64,000 nt of DNA from Chrysemys picta bellii (GCF_011386835.1 NC_088791.1:125464943-125528942); one strand, 5' to 3'; positions 11,966 through 22,837 are shown, counted from the first letter of the stretch. Notes: generated by a model from the sequence alone, not told the origin. Program-made: numbers and translations.

Positions 11966-13379
11966 CTTCCTAAGGTAGTTGCAGGTGTTGCGCACCTCTC
12001 AGGATTTGACCCAAAGTTTACAAGACACAATACTCTTCCATCAACAGAATGTAATGCAATACGGTCCTTTTATAGTGTAAAGGGGACTTCAGCTGCCCTT
12101 CAAGGTCCCTTTACATTGTCACAGTGGTATAAAGGGATTTATCGTAAATCAGAATTGGGCCCACCACTTCAAAATAAAACAGATTCTTTAGTAATTATAA
12201 ATAATAACTTCCCATATTAAGAAAAGCATTTAAGTGCATGCTTAATTTTAAGCATATTGAATTCACTGGGACTTACGGATACATTTAAAGTTATGCACAT
12301 GTTTAAATGCCCTTCCTGAACAGAGATGATTTCCTGAATCAGGGCCAAGTTCTCCTGTTAACTGCTGACAAAACCATTTAAAATTATTTAAACAAAAACC
12401 CTATATCATCACTCACATATGAATTTATAGTTTGTTGTCAGCTGTCCCTTAAGATAATTGTTTAAGCATCCAGACATATGCAAAATTCTCACTGACATTG
12501 ATGGGAAATATTTGCAAAGAACTGACCACCATTTCAGTGTATTATTCCAGTACATTATTTGTGACCTGGATGATATACTGGCATAATGCACTGAAATGGT
12601 GGTTTCTTACTCTTAGTCTTTGCAAAAAGTTCCCATTGATACCAATGAGAACTTTGTAAAAAAAGCTTGGGTTCAATATGGGTCTAGGAGCTACTTAATC
12701 ATAATGTTTGCCTCCAGTAAACAAACATTTATAATGCTTTTAGAGAGTGCATTTAGTTTATTACTGTAGATGCTATTTACACAAACAGTGGGTAGATAAA
12801 AATCCCACAGTACCGTACGCATCTTGTTAAGAACTTTTAACAATAAACGATGACCGGACTGAAAAAGGGTCAAATAAACAGTTATAATAGCAGTACCTCA
12901 AACATGCTGCATTAGACATTAAAACCAGATGTTTCCCTCATATTTTAAACTGCTACTTTATTGTGTGTTGTTGCCTTGTAATATTTTAGAAACAATTTGC
13001 TTGGGGTTTTATACATAACACATTGCAGATGTGCTAACACTAAGCGTGCAGAGTAAAAATTGTGAATAAACCCCAGTCATCTGTCAGCTTTCATTATGTA
13101 GTTCTACAGCATTTGTCATCTTCTAATGAAACGTGGCTACATTTGAGTAATTTCAAATACAGAATTAGATACTTTACATTTTAAACATAGTATTTTTAGG
13201 GAACATCAGCAACTTTCTGACTTTCAGATTTTCAAAATAAAGACGACTGATGAATGATGCAGTTAGTGGAGATGAGCAATCTGGGACCAGCTGAGGGGTT
13301 TTCAAACAATCTATTTGGGGGAACAGATTCAGACCCACTATGGATTCTTCTCTGCTCTGTGTTGATTGTCAGACACAGA
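11966..13379. other. background sequence, no gene
   Basis: No exon recognised. About 12090-12150 ('ttcaaggtccctttac', 'gtataaaggg') and 12226-12350 ('gcatgcttaattttaagcat') resemble recurrent anonymous amniote repeats. The 177-codon plus-strand frame at 13254-13787 enters the CR1 element and has no family resemblance. Confidence 0.4.
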
Positions 13380-13598
13380 TGGGATGCTCCCCTGCATATT
13401 TTTTTTTTTCATAAAACAGAAGAAAAATCCCCTCCCCCCAACATTTTTCTTTTACTTTTTGTTTTTTGCTTGAAGTTGAAAAGCTGTAACCCCTTTCCCC
13501 CCAAAGTGGTGGAAAAATTGTGGTTATTCTGTTTTTGGTTATACATATTGTGTTTTTGGTTAAGAATGGATATTTTCCACAGAAATTTGTTTGCTCAT
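13380..13598 (-). repeat. part of an AT-rich 'gagctggtt' family repeat, split by CR1
   Basis: The sequence is rich in 'aaaaattt/ttttcc' foldback motifs ('gaaaaattgtggttat', 'atattttccacagaaatttg'), as in the copies at 5666 and 27141. The matching other end, 'cagttgaaaaaactctgatg' to 'gaactagctctcatt', appears at 15250-15302 beyond the CR1. The two pieces are probably one old repeat interrupted by the CR1 insertion. Confidence 0.45.
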
Positions 13599-15249
13599 AA
13601 GAACATGAGAATGGCCATCTCCTCTGACAGTGGCCAATGCGAGGTACTTCAAAATAAATACACAGAACAACACAATTATCAAGTGATCCATCCCCTGTCA
13701 CCCAGACCCGGAATCTGGCAGTCAAAGGCTTATGGACACCCAGAACATGAGGTTGCATCCCTGATCATCTTGGCTAATAGTAATTGATGGACGTATTCTC
13801 CATGAAATTATGCAATGCTCTTTTTGAACCCAGTTATACTTTTGGCCTTCACATCTCCTGGCAATGAATTTCATAGGTTGACTGTGCGTTGTGTGAAGTA
13901 CTTCCTTTTGTTTGTTTTAAACCTGCTGCCCATTCATTTCATTGGGTGACCTCCGGCTCATGTTAACGGAAAGGGTAAATAACATTTCCTTATTCACTTT
14001 CTCCACACCAGTCATTATTTTATAGACCTCTATCATATCCCCACTTAGGGATCTTTTCCATGCTGAACAGCCCCAGTCTTTTTTAATCTCTCCTCATATG
14101 GGAACTGTTCCCTACTCTTAATCATTTTTGTTGCACTTCTCTGTACCTTTTCCATTTCTAATATATATTTTTTGAGATAGGAAGACCAGAACTCCATGCA
14201 ATATTCAAGGTGTGGGCATACAATGGATTTATATAGTGGCATTATGATATTTATTGACCATCTATTATTCCTTTCAGAATGGTTCCTAACATTGTCAGCT
14301 TTTGACTGCCGCTACACATTGAGCAGATGTTTCCAGAGAACTATCCACAAGGACTCTAAGGTCTCTTTCTTGCACGGTAACAGCTAATTTAGACCCCATC
14401 CTTTTGTATGTACAGTTGGAAGTATGTTTTCCAATATGTATTAGTTTGCATTCATCAGCATTGAATTTCATCTGCTATTTTGTTGCCAGTCATCCAGTTT
14501 TGTGAGATCTTCACAGTCTGTTATGGAGTTAATTTTGTATCATTGCAAATTTTGCCACCTTTGTTTTCCCCAATTATTTATGAATATGTTTTACAGCAAT
14601 GTTCCCAGTACAGACCCCTGAGGGACACCACTATTTATCTCTCTCCATTCTGAAAACTGACCACTTATTCCTATCCTTTGTTTCCTGTTTTTTAACCAGT
14701 TACTGATCATGAGAGGACCTTTCCTCTCATCCCATGACTACTTACTTTGCTTAAGAGCGGTTGGTGATGAACCTTGTCATAGGCTATCCGAAAGTCCAAG
14801 TATAGTATATCTACTGGATCACCCTTGTCCACATACTTGCTGACATGTTCAAAGAATTCGAACAGATTGGTGAGGCATGATTTCCCTTTACAAAAGCCAT
14901 GTTGACTCTTCCCCCAATAAATCATGTTCATCTGTTTGTCTGATAATTCTGTTCTTTACTACAGTTTCAACCAATTTATCTGGTACTGAAGTCAGGCTTA
15001 CCAGCCTGTAATTGCTGAGATCGCACTGGAGCCTTTTATTAAAAAAAATTGGCATCACATTAGCTATCCTCCAGTCATTTGGTACAGAGGCGGATTTAAG
15101 TGATAGGTTACATACCACAGTTAGCAGTTTTTCAATTTCATATTTGAGTTCCTCTGGAACTGTTGGGTGAATCCCATCTGGTCCTGGTGACTTATTACTG
15201 TTTAATTTATCAGTTTGTTCTGAAACCTCCTCTACTGACACTTCCAAAA
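13599..15249 (-). mobile_element. CR1 LINE, 5'-truncated, minus strand
   Basis: This non-LTR retrotransposon would copy itself by target-primed reverse transcription. The sequence runs from within the reverse-transcriptase domain (right side) to the 3' tail (left side, ending in the usual CR1 tail words 'ggccattctcatgttctta' on the minus strand). It covers about 1.65 kb of a full element of several kb, so the endonuclease domain is missing. It lies inside an older AT-rich repeat. No target duplication was seen. CR1 is the dominant LINE of turtles, birds and crocodilians. Confidence 0.9.
13970..15247 (-). pseudogene. CR1 ORF2 reverse transcriptase, degenerate
   Basis: The longest open pieces are 14888-15247 and 14707-14931. 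The first has the early reverse-transcriptase motif 'NKSPGPDGIHP' (about 15196-15165). The second has 'QHGFCKGKSCLTNLFEF' followed by the decayed palm motif 'DFRIAYDKVHH' (about 14793-14760; family form DFxKAFDKV). The 'GVPQGS' block is visible at about 14604-14629. The catalytic FADD region near 14541-14555 has lost one base, which shifts the frame. The C-terminal 'PHLEYCMEFW' block is at 14045-14242. Multiple stops and shifts make it dead. Confidence 0.9.
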
Positions 15250-15302
15250 AACACTTTTTCAGTTGAAAAAACTCTGATGGAAAAATAAGAACTAGCTCTC
15301 AT

Positions 15303-15389
15303 TATTATCCTGTGCACATCACATGATATCTGGGCACTTAAAGTGACAATTATGCATTATTTTTACAGTGAGGTCTAGGGACACAATCA
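15303..15389. other. short unassigned spacer
   Basis: AT-rich sequence between the AT-rich repeat end and the split SINE; nothing recognised. Confidence 0.4.
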
Positions 15390-15960
15390 GGGATTCAGGC
15401 CCCATGGTGACAGGTACTGTACAGACAGGAGTGAAAGTAACATTAAGCACTTTCTGATATGGGGCCTTGGGCAGAAGGGGCAGGGCCTTGGGCAGAAGGG
15501 GTGGGGATGGGAGTCAGCCTCCCCTAGCCAGCCTATCCACTCTGCCTGGCCCACGCCGCCCAGGGTTCCAGCAGCGATTTAAAGGCCCCGGGCCCTTTTA
15601 AATCACCAGCCCCGGGGCAGCTGCCCCTTTTGCCCCCCCAATTGGTGGCCTGGGGGGCAAGGAAAGGGGCATTAGAGCACTGCTGCTGCAGTGCTTTAAC
15701 GTCGCTGCCCCTTTTGTCTTCCCCCGCCCCCATCGGTGGCCCTGAGGGAGACAACGTTAAAGTGCTGCCACAGTATCGCTTTAATGTCAGCTGCATATGG
15801 GCCAGTACAGGCGGCCACTTCTTACCAGTACGCTCTACTGGCCCACGTTCACCCCTGTGTACAGACATGGTAAAAAGACAATCCTTGCCCCAAATAGCTT
15901 ACAACCTTGCAACAAGCTTGCCACCCTTACTCATGGCAGCAATCACTGACTCATGTCAGT
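15390..15960 (+). repeat. MIR-like SINE split by a GC-rich insertion
   Basis: The left piece (15390-15427) reads 'ggccccatggtgacaggtac' then 'tgtacagaca'. The right piece (15858-15960) resumes with 'tgtacagaca', then 'aaaaagacaatccttgcccc' and 'aaatagcttacaacc'. Joined across the insertion this is the 5' 'tacagacac...cttgccccaaa...cttacaa' block of a MIR-like SINE, compare 9890-10172. Confidence 0.7.
15428..15857. mobile_element. GC-rich non-coding insertion, 430 bp, with 10-bp flanking duplication
   Basis: The exact direct repeat 'tgtacagaca' flanks it (15418-15427 and 15858-15867). Its ends are loosely inverted ('ggagtgaaagt' against the complement of 'acgttcacccc'). The interior is GC-rich with two inverted 'tttaaaggcccc / ggcccttttaaatc' blocks near 15575-15605 and repeated 'gggccttgggcagaagggg'. 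No transposase. I recall similar GC-rich pieces as common in turtles but cannot name the class. The duplication could also be read as 8 or 9 bp plus chance identity. Confidence 0.65.
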
Positions 15961-17263
15961 TGCCCATGGAAGTAAGTGCTCACCAACGTGAGTAGGGTTG
16001 CAGTCTAGCTCTTGGTTAGTAACGTAATGGGCAGCTGATATTGATAAATGGGTTCAGGAGGGAGAGGGTTGAAGGGAGGATAAGGTAAAATATTATAATA
16101 TTTTGGCAAAAAAAAAATTAGCCTTGTGCACAATTTAGCATGCCACCTACCTAGCTATTAATTTAATATCATCATCATGAGTTATTTTACTCTGTTAGGT
16201 CTGCATTTTATTTTATTATATTGTGAAACCTAGTAAATTAATTCAATGTGAAAACAGTATAGTGTGGTAAAAGAGAAATTCATATTCAATCTCATCTACT
16301 ATACGACCACACCGTTTTATATGTGGTAAAATTCAACCTGTCCAAATTATGAGGCGGCAAATATCAATGCTTCAAAAGAATAAATGTTGTATGAAATTCA
16401 GCATTTCTATGTATGTATGTCTGATAGTAATCAATTTCTGATGAGGACATTTCTTGGTACTAGCAACACTGGACTGATATCATTTGAGGTCAATGAGAAT
16501 TGACCTCACTGTGATTTGGATTGGGTCCGACCTTTAAATTGAATCCATCCATGCTAGTGAATCATTTTAGAAACATATGCCTGAATTCTAAAACATTCAT
16601 TTACACCAAGTTTACAAACACTTTGTGGATACTAATGTATTGGAATGATCAGTAATTACAAATCTGAAGAATAAAACTTTGGGGTGAAATTTCCAAAAGT
16701 GCCTAAGTGACTTAGGAGCATGAATGCTGTTTTCAAAAGTGACTTAGTCATTTAGGCATATATGTTGCAATGAAAGTTACTAAATCATTTTTGAAGATGG
16801 GACTCAGGCCCTCAAATCACTAAGGAACTTTGGAAATTTTACCTTTTAGTTTTGCAATTCAGAATATATATCCATTGCTTTTGGGAAGGATGGGTCATTT
16901 TTCAAAGAGCTATTTAAATATTTTAAAAATTTACAAGCTCAAGAAATTGTCAAGTAGTCTACAATATGTTAGTTTCATGTAGAGAAACTGTACTAATATC
17001 ATCAGAACCAAAACAAATATGTACTCTGACATGAAGTGGCTTTAAAGTATGCACCTTTCTCCAGTTATGGATAGGCTATCACATAGCCACTCCCATTCTT
17101 TATTATGTCTTTATACTGACCACATAAAGGCTGCATTCTGCTCTCAGTTGTATTTATGCAACCCCATTGATCTTAGTGGAGTCACGCGGAGAGCAGAATC
17201 TGTCCCTATCCTACCGTATTTTAAAACTAATCTGTTATATATTTTTAAAATGACTAATGTGGA
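15961..17263. other. background with a recurrent foldback-type repeat at about 16680-16860
   Basis: No gene seen. The stretch 16680-16860 ('aaatttccaaaagtgcctaa', 'gtgacttagtcatttagg', 'actcaggccctcaaatcact') is a recurrent amniote repeat related to 3483-3625. About 16452-16540 is a weak relative of 1972-2042. Confidence 0.4.
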
Positions 17264-17266
17264 TTA

Positions 17267-19812
17267 CACTGGTCTACAATTGTTGAGAAGTCGTCTGCTT
17301 CAGAGATAAAATGTGCTATTTATTATGTATTTTGATGTGCTGAATTCAAATTTGACAATTAAAACAACTGATTGTCTACTGTTTCTAAGATATTTAAGTT
17401 TTTACATTTTATGTCTATGTATATTGTGTAGATAGTAGAGTTTTAATCAGAAATTGTAAACCTAGGTCTTTTCATGTGTTTATAGTTGCTTTACATGATA
17501 ATATTTCACCTGTGCTGTTTATGTAACACTTTAAAAATCAGCAAAAGGGTTATATAAATAAAATTTATTATGAAACAAAAGGCAAAAAACTATTCTGTAC
17601 ATAGTTTAGTCCTATTCAGTGTCTACTCGGTGCTTCTTGGCTTGTCTCTTGTATTCATTAAATGGAGCATCTCTTGTCACTGTCCAGCAATAGTCTTCAA
17701 GCATGGATGGGATCAATTTGCCCTGATAGCGTTTCTCCATTGTTGCAATGTCCTGGTGAAATCGCTCGCCGTGCTCGTCGCTCACTGCTCCGCAGTTCGG
17801 TGGAAAAAAATCTAGATGAGAGTGCAGAAAGTGTATCTTTAGTGACATGTTGCAACCAAGGCTTTTGTATGCCTTGAGGAGGTTTTCCACCAACAACCTG
17901 TAGTTGTCTGCCTTGTTGTTTCCTAGAAAATTTATTGCCACTAACTGGAAGGCTTTCCATGCCGTCTTTTCCTTGCCACGCAGTGCATGGTCAAATGCAT
18001 CATCTCGAAGAAGTTCACGAATCTGAGGAACAACAAAGACACCTTCCTTTATCTTAGCTTCGCTTAACCTTGGAAATTTTCCACGGAGGTACTTGAAAGC
18101 TGCTTATGTTTTGTCAATGGCCTTGACAAAGTTCTTCATCAGACCCAGCTTGATGTGTAAGGGTGGTAACAAAATCTTCCTTGATTCAAGTGGTGGATGC
18201 TGAACACTTTTCCTCCCAGGCTCCAATGACTGTCGGAGTGGCCAATCTTTCTTGATGTAGTGGGAATCTCTTGCACGACTATCCCATTTGCAGAGAAAAC
18301 AGCAGTACTTTGTGTATCCAGTCTGCAGACCAAGCAAGAGAGCAACAACCTTCAAATCGCCACAAAGCTGCCACTGATGTTGGTCATAGTTTATGAACCT
18401 CAAAAGTTGTTTCATGTTGTCATAGGTTTCCTTCATATGGACTGCATGACCAACTGGAACTGATGGCAAAACATTGCCATTATGCAGTAAAACAGCTTTA
18501 AGACTCGTCTTCGATGAATCAATGAACAGTCTCCACTCATCTGGATCTTGAACGATGTTGTGGGCTGCCATCACACCATCGATGTTGTTGCAGGGTACAA
18601 GATCACCTTCCATGAAGAAGAATGGGACAAGATCCTTTTGACGGTCACAAACATGGAAACCCTAACATCACCTGCCAGGAGATTCCACTGCTGTAGTCTG
18701 GAGCCCAACAGCTCTGCCTTACTCTTGGGTAGTTCCAAATCCTGACAAGGTCATTCAGTTCACCTTGTGTTATGAGGTGTGGTTCAGAGGAGGAGGATGG
18801 GAGAAAATGTGGGTCCTGTGACATTGATGGTTCAGGACCAGAAGTTTCATCCTCTTCCTCTTCCTCGTCTGACTCAAGTGAGAATGATTCTGGTGCATCA
18901 GGAACCCGGCAGTCCTTCTCCGTGGGGTACTGGGCGTATAGCTGATGGAATGTTTGGATAATGCACAGTCCACTTTTTCTTCTTCGACACACCTTTCCCA
19001 ACTGGAGGCACCATGCAGAAGTAACAATTGCAGGTATGATCTGTTGGCTCTCTCCAAATCATTGGCACTGCAAAAGGCATAGATTTCCTTTTCCTGTTCA
19101 ACCAGTGGCGAAGATTTGTTGCACAAGTGTTGCAGCATATGTGTGGGGCCCACCTCTTGTCCTTATCTCCAATTTTGCAGCCAAAATAAAGGTGATCGGC
19201 TTTCTTAACCATAGTGGTTATACTGCGCTTTTGTGATGCAAAAGTCACTTCACCACAAACATAGCAGAAGTTATCTGCACTGTTCACACAAGTATGAGGC
19301 ATCTCTGCTCACTTTGGCTAAACAGAAATGTGTCCCTTTGCAAAATCAAACACTGACAAATAAGAGAGCACGACACTGTAAGATTTCTAGAGCTGATATA
19401 GGGCAATTTGTTCAGCAGAGTGATGTAAGCTTCGTTATGATTGCATCATCCATGACTTCTAGGAATAACATGATGCAATTCATATCATGTATGACGCAAT
19501 ACCAGCTTCAGATTGCATCATTCATTGTTTTGCCTAAAAAGCAAGTACTGTCCAAACCCAGTCATAGATTTATTCATAGATCCAGTCAAAGATGTATTTT
19601 AGTCATTTCTGGTTTAAATTGAGATCCCTTCCCTTTATAACTCACTTATCCTCCGCCATTCCCAAGTCAAGAGTCGTATATACTGACCCAATAGAATATC
19701 TTGAAAACTAGAGCCAGTCTACAATTTTAAGCATCATTTTCGTTCTCAGTGATCCAGAATTAGTAAAGTTTGACTACATTTATTTCAGAAGCATTTTGGC
19801 TGTAGAGTAGTG
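17267..19812 (-). mobile_element. complete CACT-ended DNA transposon, copy A (2,546 bp, TTA target duplication)
   Basis: The left terminus is 'cactggtctaca' (17267-17278). The right terminus, complemented, is 'cactactctaca' (19801-19812), 10 of 12 identical, with a second gapped match further in ('gcttcagagataaaatgt' against 'gcttctgaaataaatgt'). The trinucleotide 'tta' flanks both sides (17264-17266, 19813-19815). Inside, on the minus strand, is a broken gene of about 560 codons. The independent copy B at 41203-43152 ends at exactly the same base, again followed by 'tta', which supports the terminus. CACT ends and a 3-bp duplication resemble the CACTA/Mirage/Chapaev group. The superfamily call is inference. 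Confidence 0.8.
17612..19302 (-). pseudogene. zinc-binding transposase-like protein, copy A, inactivated
   Basis: The start at 19302 begins 'MPHTCVNSADNFCYVCGE'. A cysteine cluster follows: CYVC, 'HICCNTCATNL' and 'CNCYFCM' by about residue 95. A basic 'KKKKW' and a serine/glutamate-rich acidic linker ('SLESDEEEEEDE', about residues 140-152) follow. The C-terminal half holds 'LFIDSSKTSLKAVLLHNG', 'CGDLKVVALLLGLQTG', a CxxC pair ('CCFLCKWDSR') and 'AVSDEHGERFHQDIATMEK'. The conserved D, D and E/H residues are candidate DDE catalytic residues, but I cannot prove the fold. Compared with copy B it has frame changes near 18903, 18743 and 18647, a 3-bp loss near 18195, and a stop at 18104-18106 (CAA to TAA). 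The natural stop is at 17612-17614. I remember similar multicopy uncharacterised proteins in turtles and invertebrates; this is unverified. Confidence 0.8.
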
Positions 19813-20206
19813 TTATATTTAGGGATACACAAACAATCAGCTAAAACAGACTTCCTGAATTTTTTTTCCAAACTACAAATAGTATGTGTATCAGACTTGT
19901 CAAGGCTGCTTCCCCACTCTGAACTTTAAGGTACAAATGTGGGGGCCTGCATGAAAACTTCTAAGCTTAACTACCAGCTTAGGTCTGGTCCGCTGCCACC
20001 ATCCCAAAGCTAATTCCCTTCCCTGGATAGCCTTGAGAGACCTTCACCAATTCCCTGGTGAATACAGATCCAAACCCCTTGGATCTTAAAACAAGGAGAA
20101 ATTAACCATTCCCCTCCTTCCTCCCACCAACTGCTGGTGGATCAAGATCCAAACCCCTTGGATCTTAAAACAAGGAAAAATCAATCAGGGTCTTAAAAAG
20201 AAGGCT

Positions 20207-20212
20207 TTTAAT
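20207..20212 (-). promoter_or_regulatory. ATTAAA polyadenylation signal in LTR
   Basis: ATTAAA on the minus strand in 'ctttaattaaaagcctt', about 450 bp downstream of the TATA box of the same LTR. This fits a U3-R-U5 layout. Confidence 0.55.
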
Positions 20213-20658
20213 TAAAGAAAAAATGGTAAAAATCATCTCTGTAAAATCAGTATGGAAAATAACTTTACAAGGTAATCAAACTTAAAGAGCTCAGAGGACC
20301 TCCCTCTAGCCTCAGGTTCAAAGTATAGCAAACAAAGATAAACACTCTAGTAAAAGGTACATTTACAAGTTGAGAAAACAAAGTAAAACTAAGATGCCTT
20401 GCGTGGCTTTTTACTTACAAGTTTGAAATATGAGAGACTTGTTTAGAAAGATGGGGAGAACCTGGATTGATGTCTGGTCCCTCTCAGTCTCAAGAGCGAA
20501 CGACTCCCAAACAAAGAGCACAAACAAAAGCCTCCCCCCCCCAGATTTGAAAGTATCTTGTCCCCTTATTGGTCCTTTGGGTCAGATGCCCGCCAGGTTA
20601 CCTGAGCTTCTTAACCCTTTACAGGGAAAAGGATTTTGGAGTCTCTGGCCAGGAGGGA

Positions 20659-20665
20659 TTTTATA
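20659..20665 (-). promoter_or_regulatory. TATA box of LTR
   Basis: TATAAAA on the minus strand ('tactataaaatccc'), about 30 bp into the LTR. The position is unusually close to the LTR start, but the motif is a perfect TATA box. Confidence 0.5.
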
Positions 20666-20691
20666 GTACTGTACACAGGACAGCTGTTACA

Positions 20692-20702
20692 CCCTTCCCT
20701 TT
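20692..20702 (-). other. polypurine tract next to the LTR
   Basis: On the minus strand 'aaagggaaggg' directly precedes the LTR start 'tgtaaca'. A purine tract at this place is the plus-strand primer site of LTR retroelements. It implies that this is the 3' LTR of a formerly longer element whose internal part (to the right) is lost or unrecognisable. Confidence 0.55.
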
Positions 20703-20999
20703 ATAGTTATGAAAAGACTCTTTGAGGGTAACCTTTTGATTTAGTTTATTTCTTTCTGATGCACTTTTGTATTTCTTGATGGTGGCCAGGATGCTGGTGG
20801 GCATGAGAAATTACGAAGCAGCAGCAGCAGCCGCTGTGCAACACACATTTTCTCTCTCTTCCACATTAAATCCAAAATCAGAACAAGGGGGACTGCTATT
20901 CATATTCACCAACCCCCAACCTCCCTTCCTCCATCCATCACACAATGAGCCATGAAGAACTTTCAGCCTAAATTACCTCAAGTAGTTGAAAAATGATCT

Positions 21000-22500
21000 G
21001 TTTGTCTCCATACACCAAAAGAGACCTCTTCCTAATCATCAACACAGATCTACTGGATATTATTAGAATGTAAAATCTTCCTTTCTTTCCTCTCAGGTCA
21101 CTCCACCAACTTTTATAAGTGCAAAAAGTTCCCAGCTCATATAACAAATCATGGAGGCTCACCAACATAAGCATTTCAGATAAACAAAAATAACAAGACT
21201 TTCTACGAATAAATGATGATAAAGAGGGGATACCAATAAACCTCTGGGAAACCATGAAAACACTCCTAAGAGGCAAAATAATTGCTCTTTCTTCAGACAG
21301 AAAGAAGCAATAGAGAGAAAAGATAACTGTCTGGAAAAGAACATTGCACTATTAGAGATACAACATGGGGAAAAATCAATCAGATAGAGTCCTATAATTT
21401 CTAGAACCCATCAGACTGGAATTAAGTAGCCTACTAAATGAAAAAAATTAGATCATCAATATAGATAAGCAAAAGAAAACAATTACAAACACTGGAAATG
21501 GAGGAATGTGAATGTCATTAAATCTCTCAAAGAAAACATTTCTGAACAGATCTGGAGGCAGACTTCAATAAAACCTCCGAGAACAAATTCAAAACCACTA
21601 CAGGGAAAACTTGCATAAAATTCTAGACATAGATTAGCTTTCCTTGACCTAACAAACAACCACCTCCACAGTTCTTCCAATAGAAAAAGGTTTAGTCCAA
21701 TATGCCTCATATAGGACCATCCACCCACACATCTATCTCTATAACTCCTCAGAAAAGTAACTGTTCATTATCTAATACAGCCTATCATCTATTTCCCACA
21801 CTCATGCGAGGCCTCATGCAGAAAAGACAAGACCCAGAAACCTTAAGAAGGATTAAAAAAAAAGATGTAATTGTATTTTATGAATTTGAATAGATAAAAT
21901 GAAGGTTTTCTCACAAATTTAAGAATTTGTAGATAATCCCCTCATCCTAGCATTGGATGTAGAGAAAGCTGTTGAAAGAATGAAATGGATATATGGGTTT
22001 TCAGGTATTACTGCATGTGGGGTATTGAGATGCATTCACATCCTGGTTTAAAGGTCTATGTTCAGCTTGTTCCTCAGAAATTTGGGTGAAAGACTTAACA
22101 GTCCGGAATTGGGTTGGTACATAGAAGACCCTTTACTGAGTAGGGAACTTGGTTAACGTTTCTACAACTACACATCTTCACTAGCCAAAACCCATCACAT
22201 AGTGTGGGACTTGTAATAGTGGTTGCACTCATGCTCCCAGGCCTTTGAGAGGAGAGTCTATTTCACGGATTCCTGTTGAAATCCCATCTACAAAGCCTGT
22301 TTTGTTGAACTTGACGGTGGGACCATATTTTAACCCACAATATTTCCATCTTAGCCAAAGATGACATTACAGGAAATTTCTTGAGACCCCTCTTCTCACA
22401 AGATCTTCCAGCCAATATATAGAGTAGAGGGGTTTGGATGATTTTGGATAAGCATTTATCCAAATCAAAATTCTGAGTGCAACATTAAACCAATCCATTG
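21000..22500 (+). mobile_element. decayed L1-like LINE, ORF2 remnant
   Basis: In one frame from 21236 the sequence reads 'INLWETMKTLLRGKIIALSS' and continues 'DRKKQ', which matches the L1 ORF2 segment between endonuclease and reverse transcriptase. At about 21932 another frame reads 'DNPLILALDVEKAVERMKW', matching the L1 palm motif (family form 'LSLDAEKAFDRVEW'), with the first catalytic Asp at 21956-21958. Stops and shifts are frequent. Boundaries are approximate. The assignment rests on these two blocks, in the right order and about 700 bp apart. Confidence 0.6.
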
Positions 22501-22515
22501 AACTATCTTCTATAC

Positions 22516-22829
22516 CAGGCGTGGCCAAACCGCGGCTTGTGAGCCACAGGCAGCTCTCTTACAGTTAAATTGTGGCTTGCGGAGCCCCCTCTGTGTCCCA
22601 CCTCATTCTCTGCCTAACAGACTGGGCAGAGGGGAGCTTATGCCCTGTGGCAGGGTGATGGGACTAAGGGCTTCTGCCTTGCTGGGAGTGGGGGGGTCTA
22701 AGGGTTTTAGCCTTGCACCCCACAGGCGCTGCCCCATAGGGCAGGCTGTGCATGTCTTGTGGCTCTCAAACCTGTGAAGATTCTCATATGCATCTTGGAG
22801 GGTCAGTAAGTTTGGCCACCCCCCCCCCA
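22516..22829. mobile_element. hAT-type MITE, 314 bp
   Basis: The left end is 'caggcgtggccaaacc' and the right end 'gtttggccaccccccccc', inverted repeats with the last bases of the right end degraded into a C-run. The flanks are 'ttctatac' (22508-22515) and 'ttttatac' (22830-22837), 7 of 8 identical. The interior is moderately GC-rich and non-coding. Confidence 0.8.
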
Positions 22830-22837
22830 TTTTATAC

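Larger units (their letters stand above)
19898..20691 (-). mobile_element. LTR of an endogenous retrovirus-like element, minus strand
   Basis: On the minus strand it starts 'tgtaacagctgtcc' and ends 'agccttgaca', the TG...CA ends of an LTR, 794 bp. It contains a TATA box (20659-20665) near the start of its sense strand and an ATTAAA signal (20207-20212) downstream, the right order for U3-R-U5. A purine-rich tract abuts the 5' side. I recognise it as an abundant turtle LTR. No matching target duplication was found; no coding region is attached. It starts 85 bp from the end of copy A. Confidence 0.85.

Noticed and set aside
13254..13787. 177-codon plus-strand frame
   Set aside because: It runs from background through an AT-rich repeat into antisense CR1; no family resemblance.
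18139..18348. Overlapping frames on both strands within copies A and B (for example 18260-18463, 19233-19622, 41357-41762)
   Set aside because: They are shadows of the transposase-like reading frame.
19702..19720. 'cagtctacaatt' near the right side of copy A as a possible transposon terminus
   Set aside because: It matches the left end in direct, not inverted, orientation and lies inside the better supported end at 19812.
19893..20720. 'agact' at both 19893-19897 and about 20716-20720 as a target duplication for the LTR
   Set aside because: It would place the LTR end after 'ttatgaaa', which is not a CA/TG border. The TG start next to the purine tract is more convincing.
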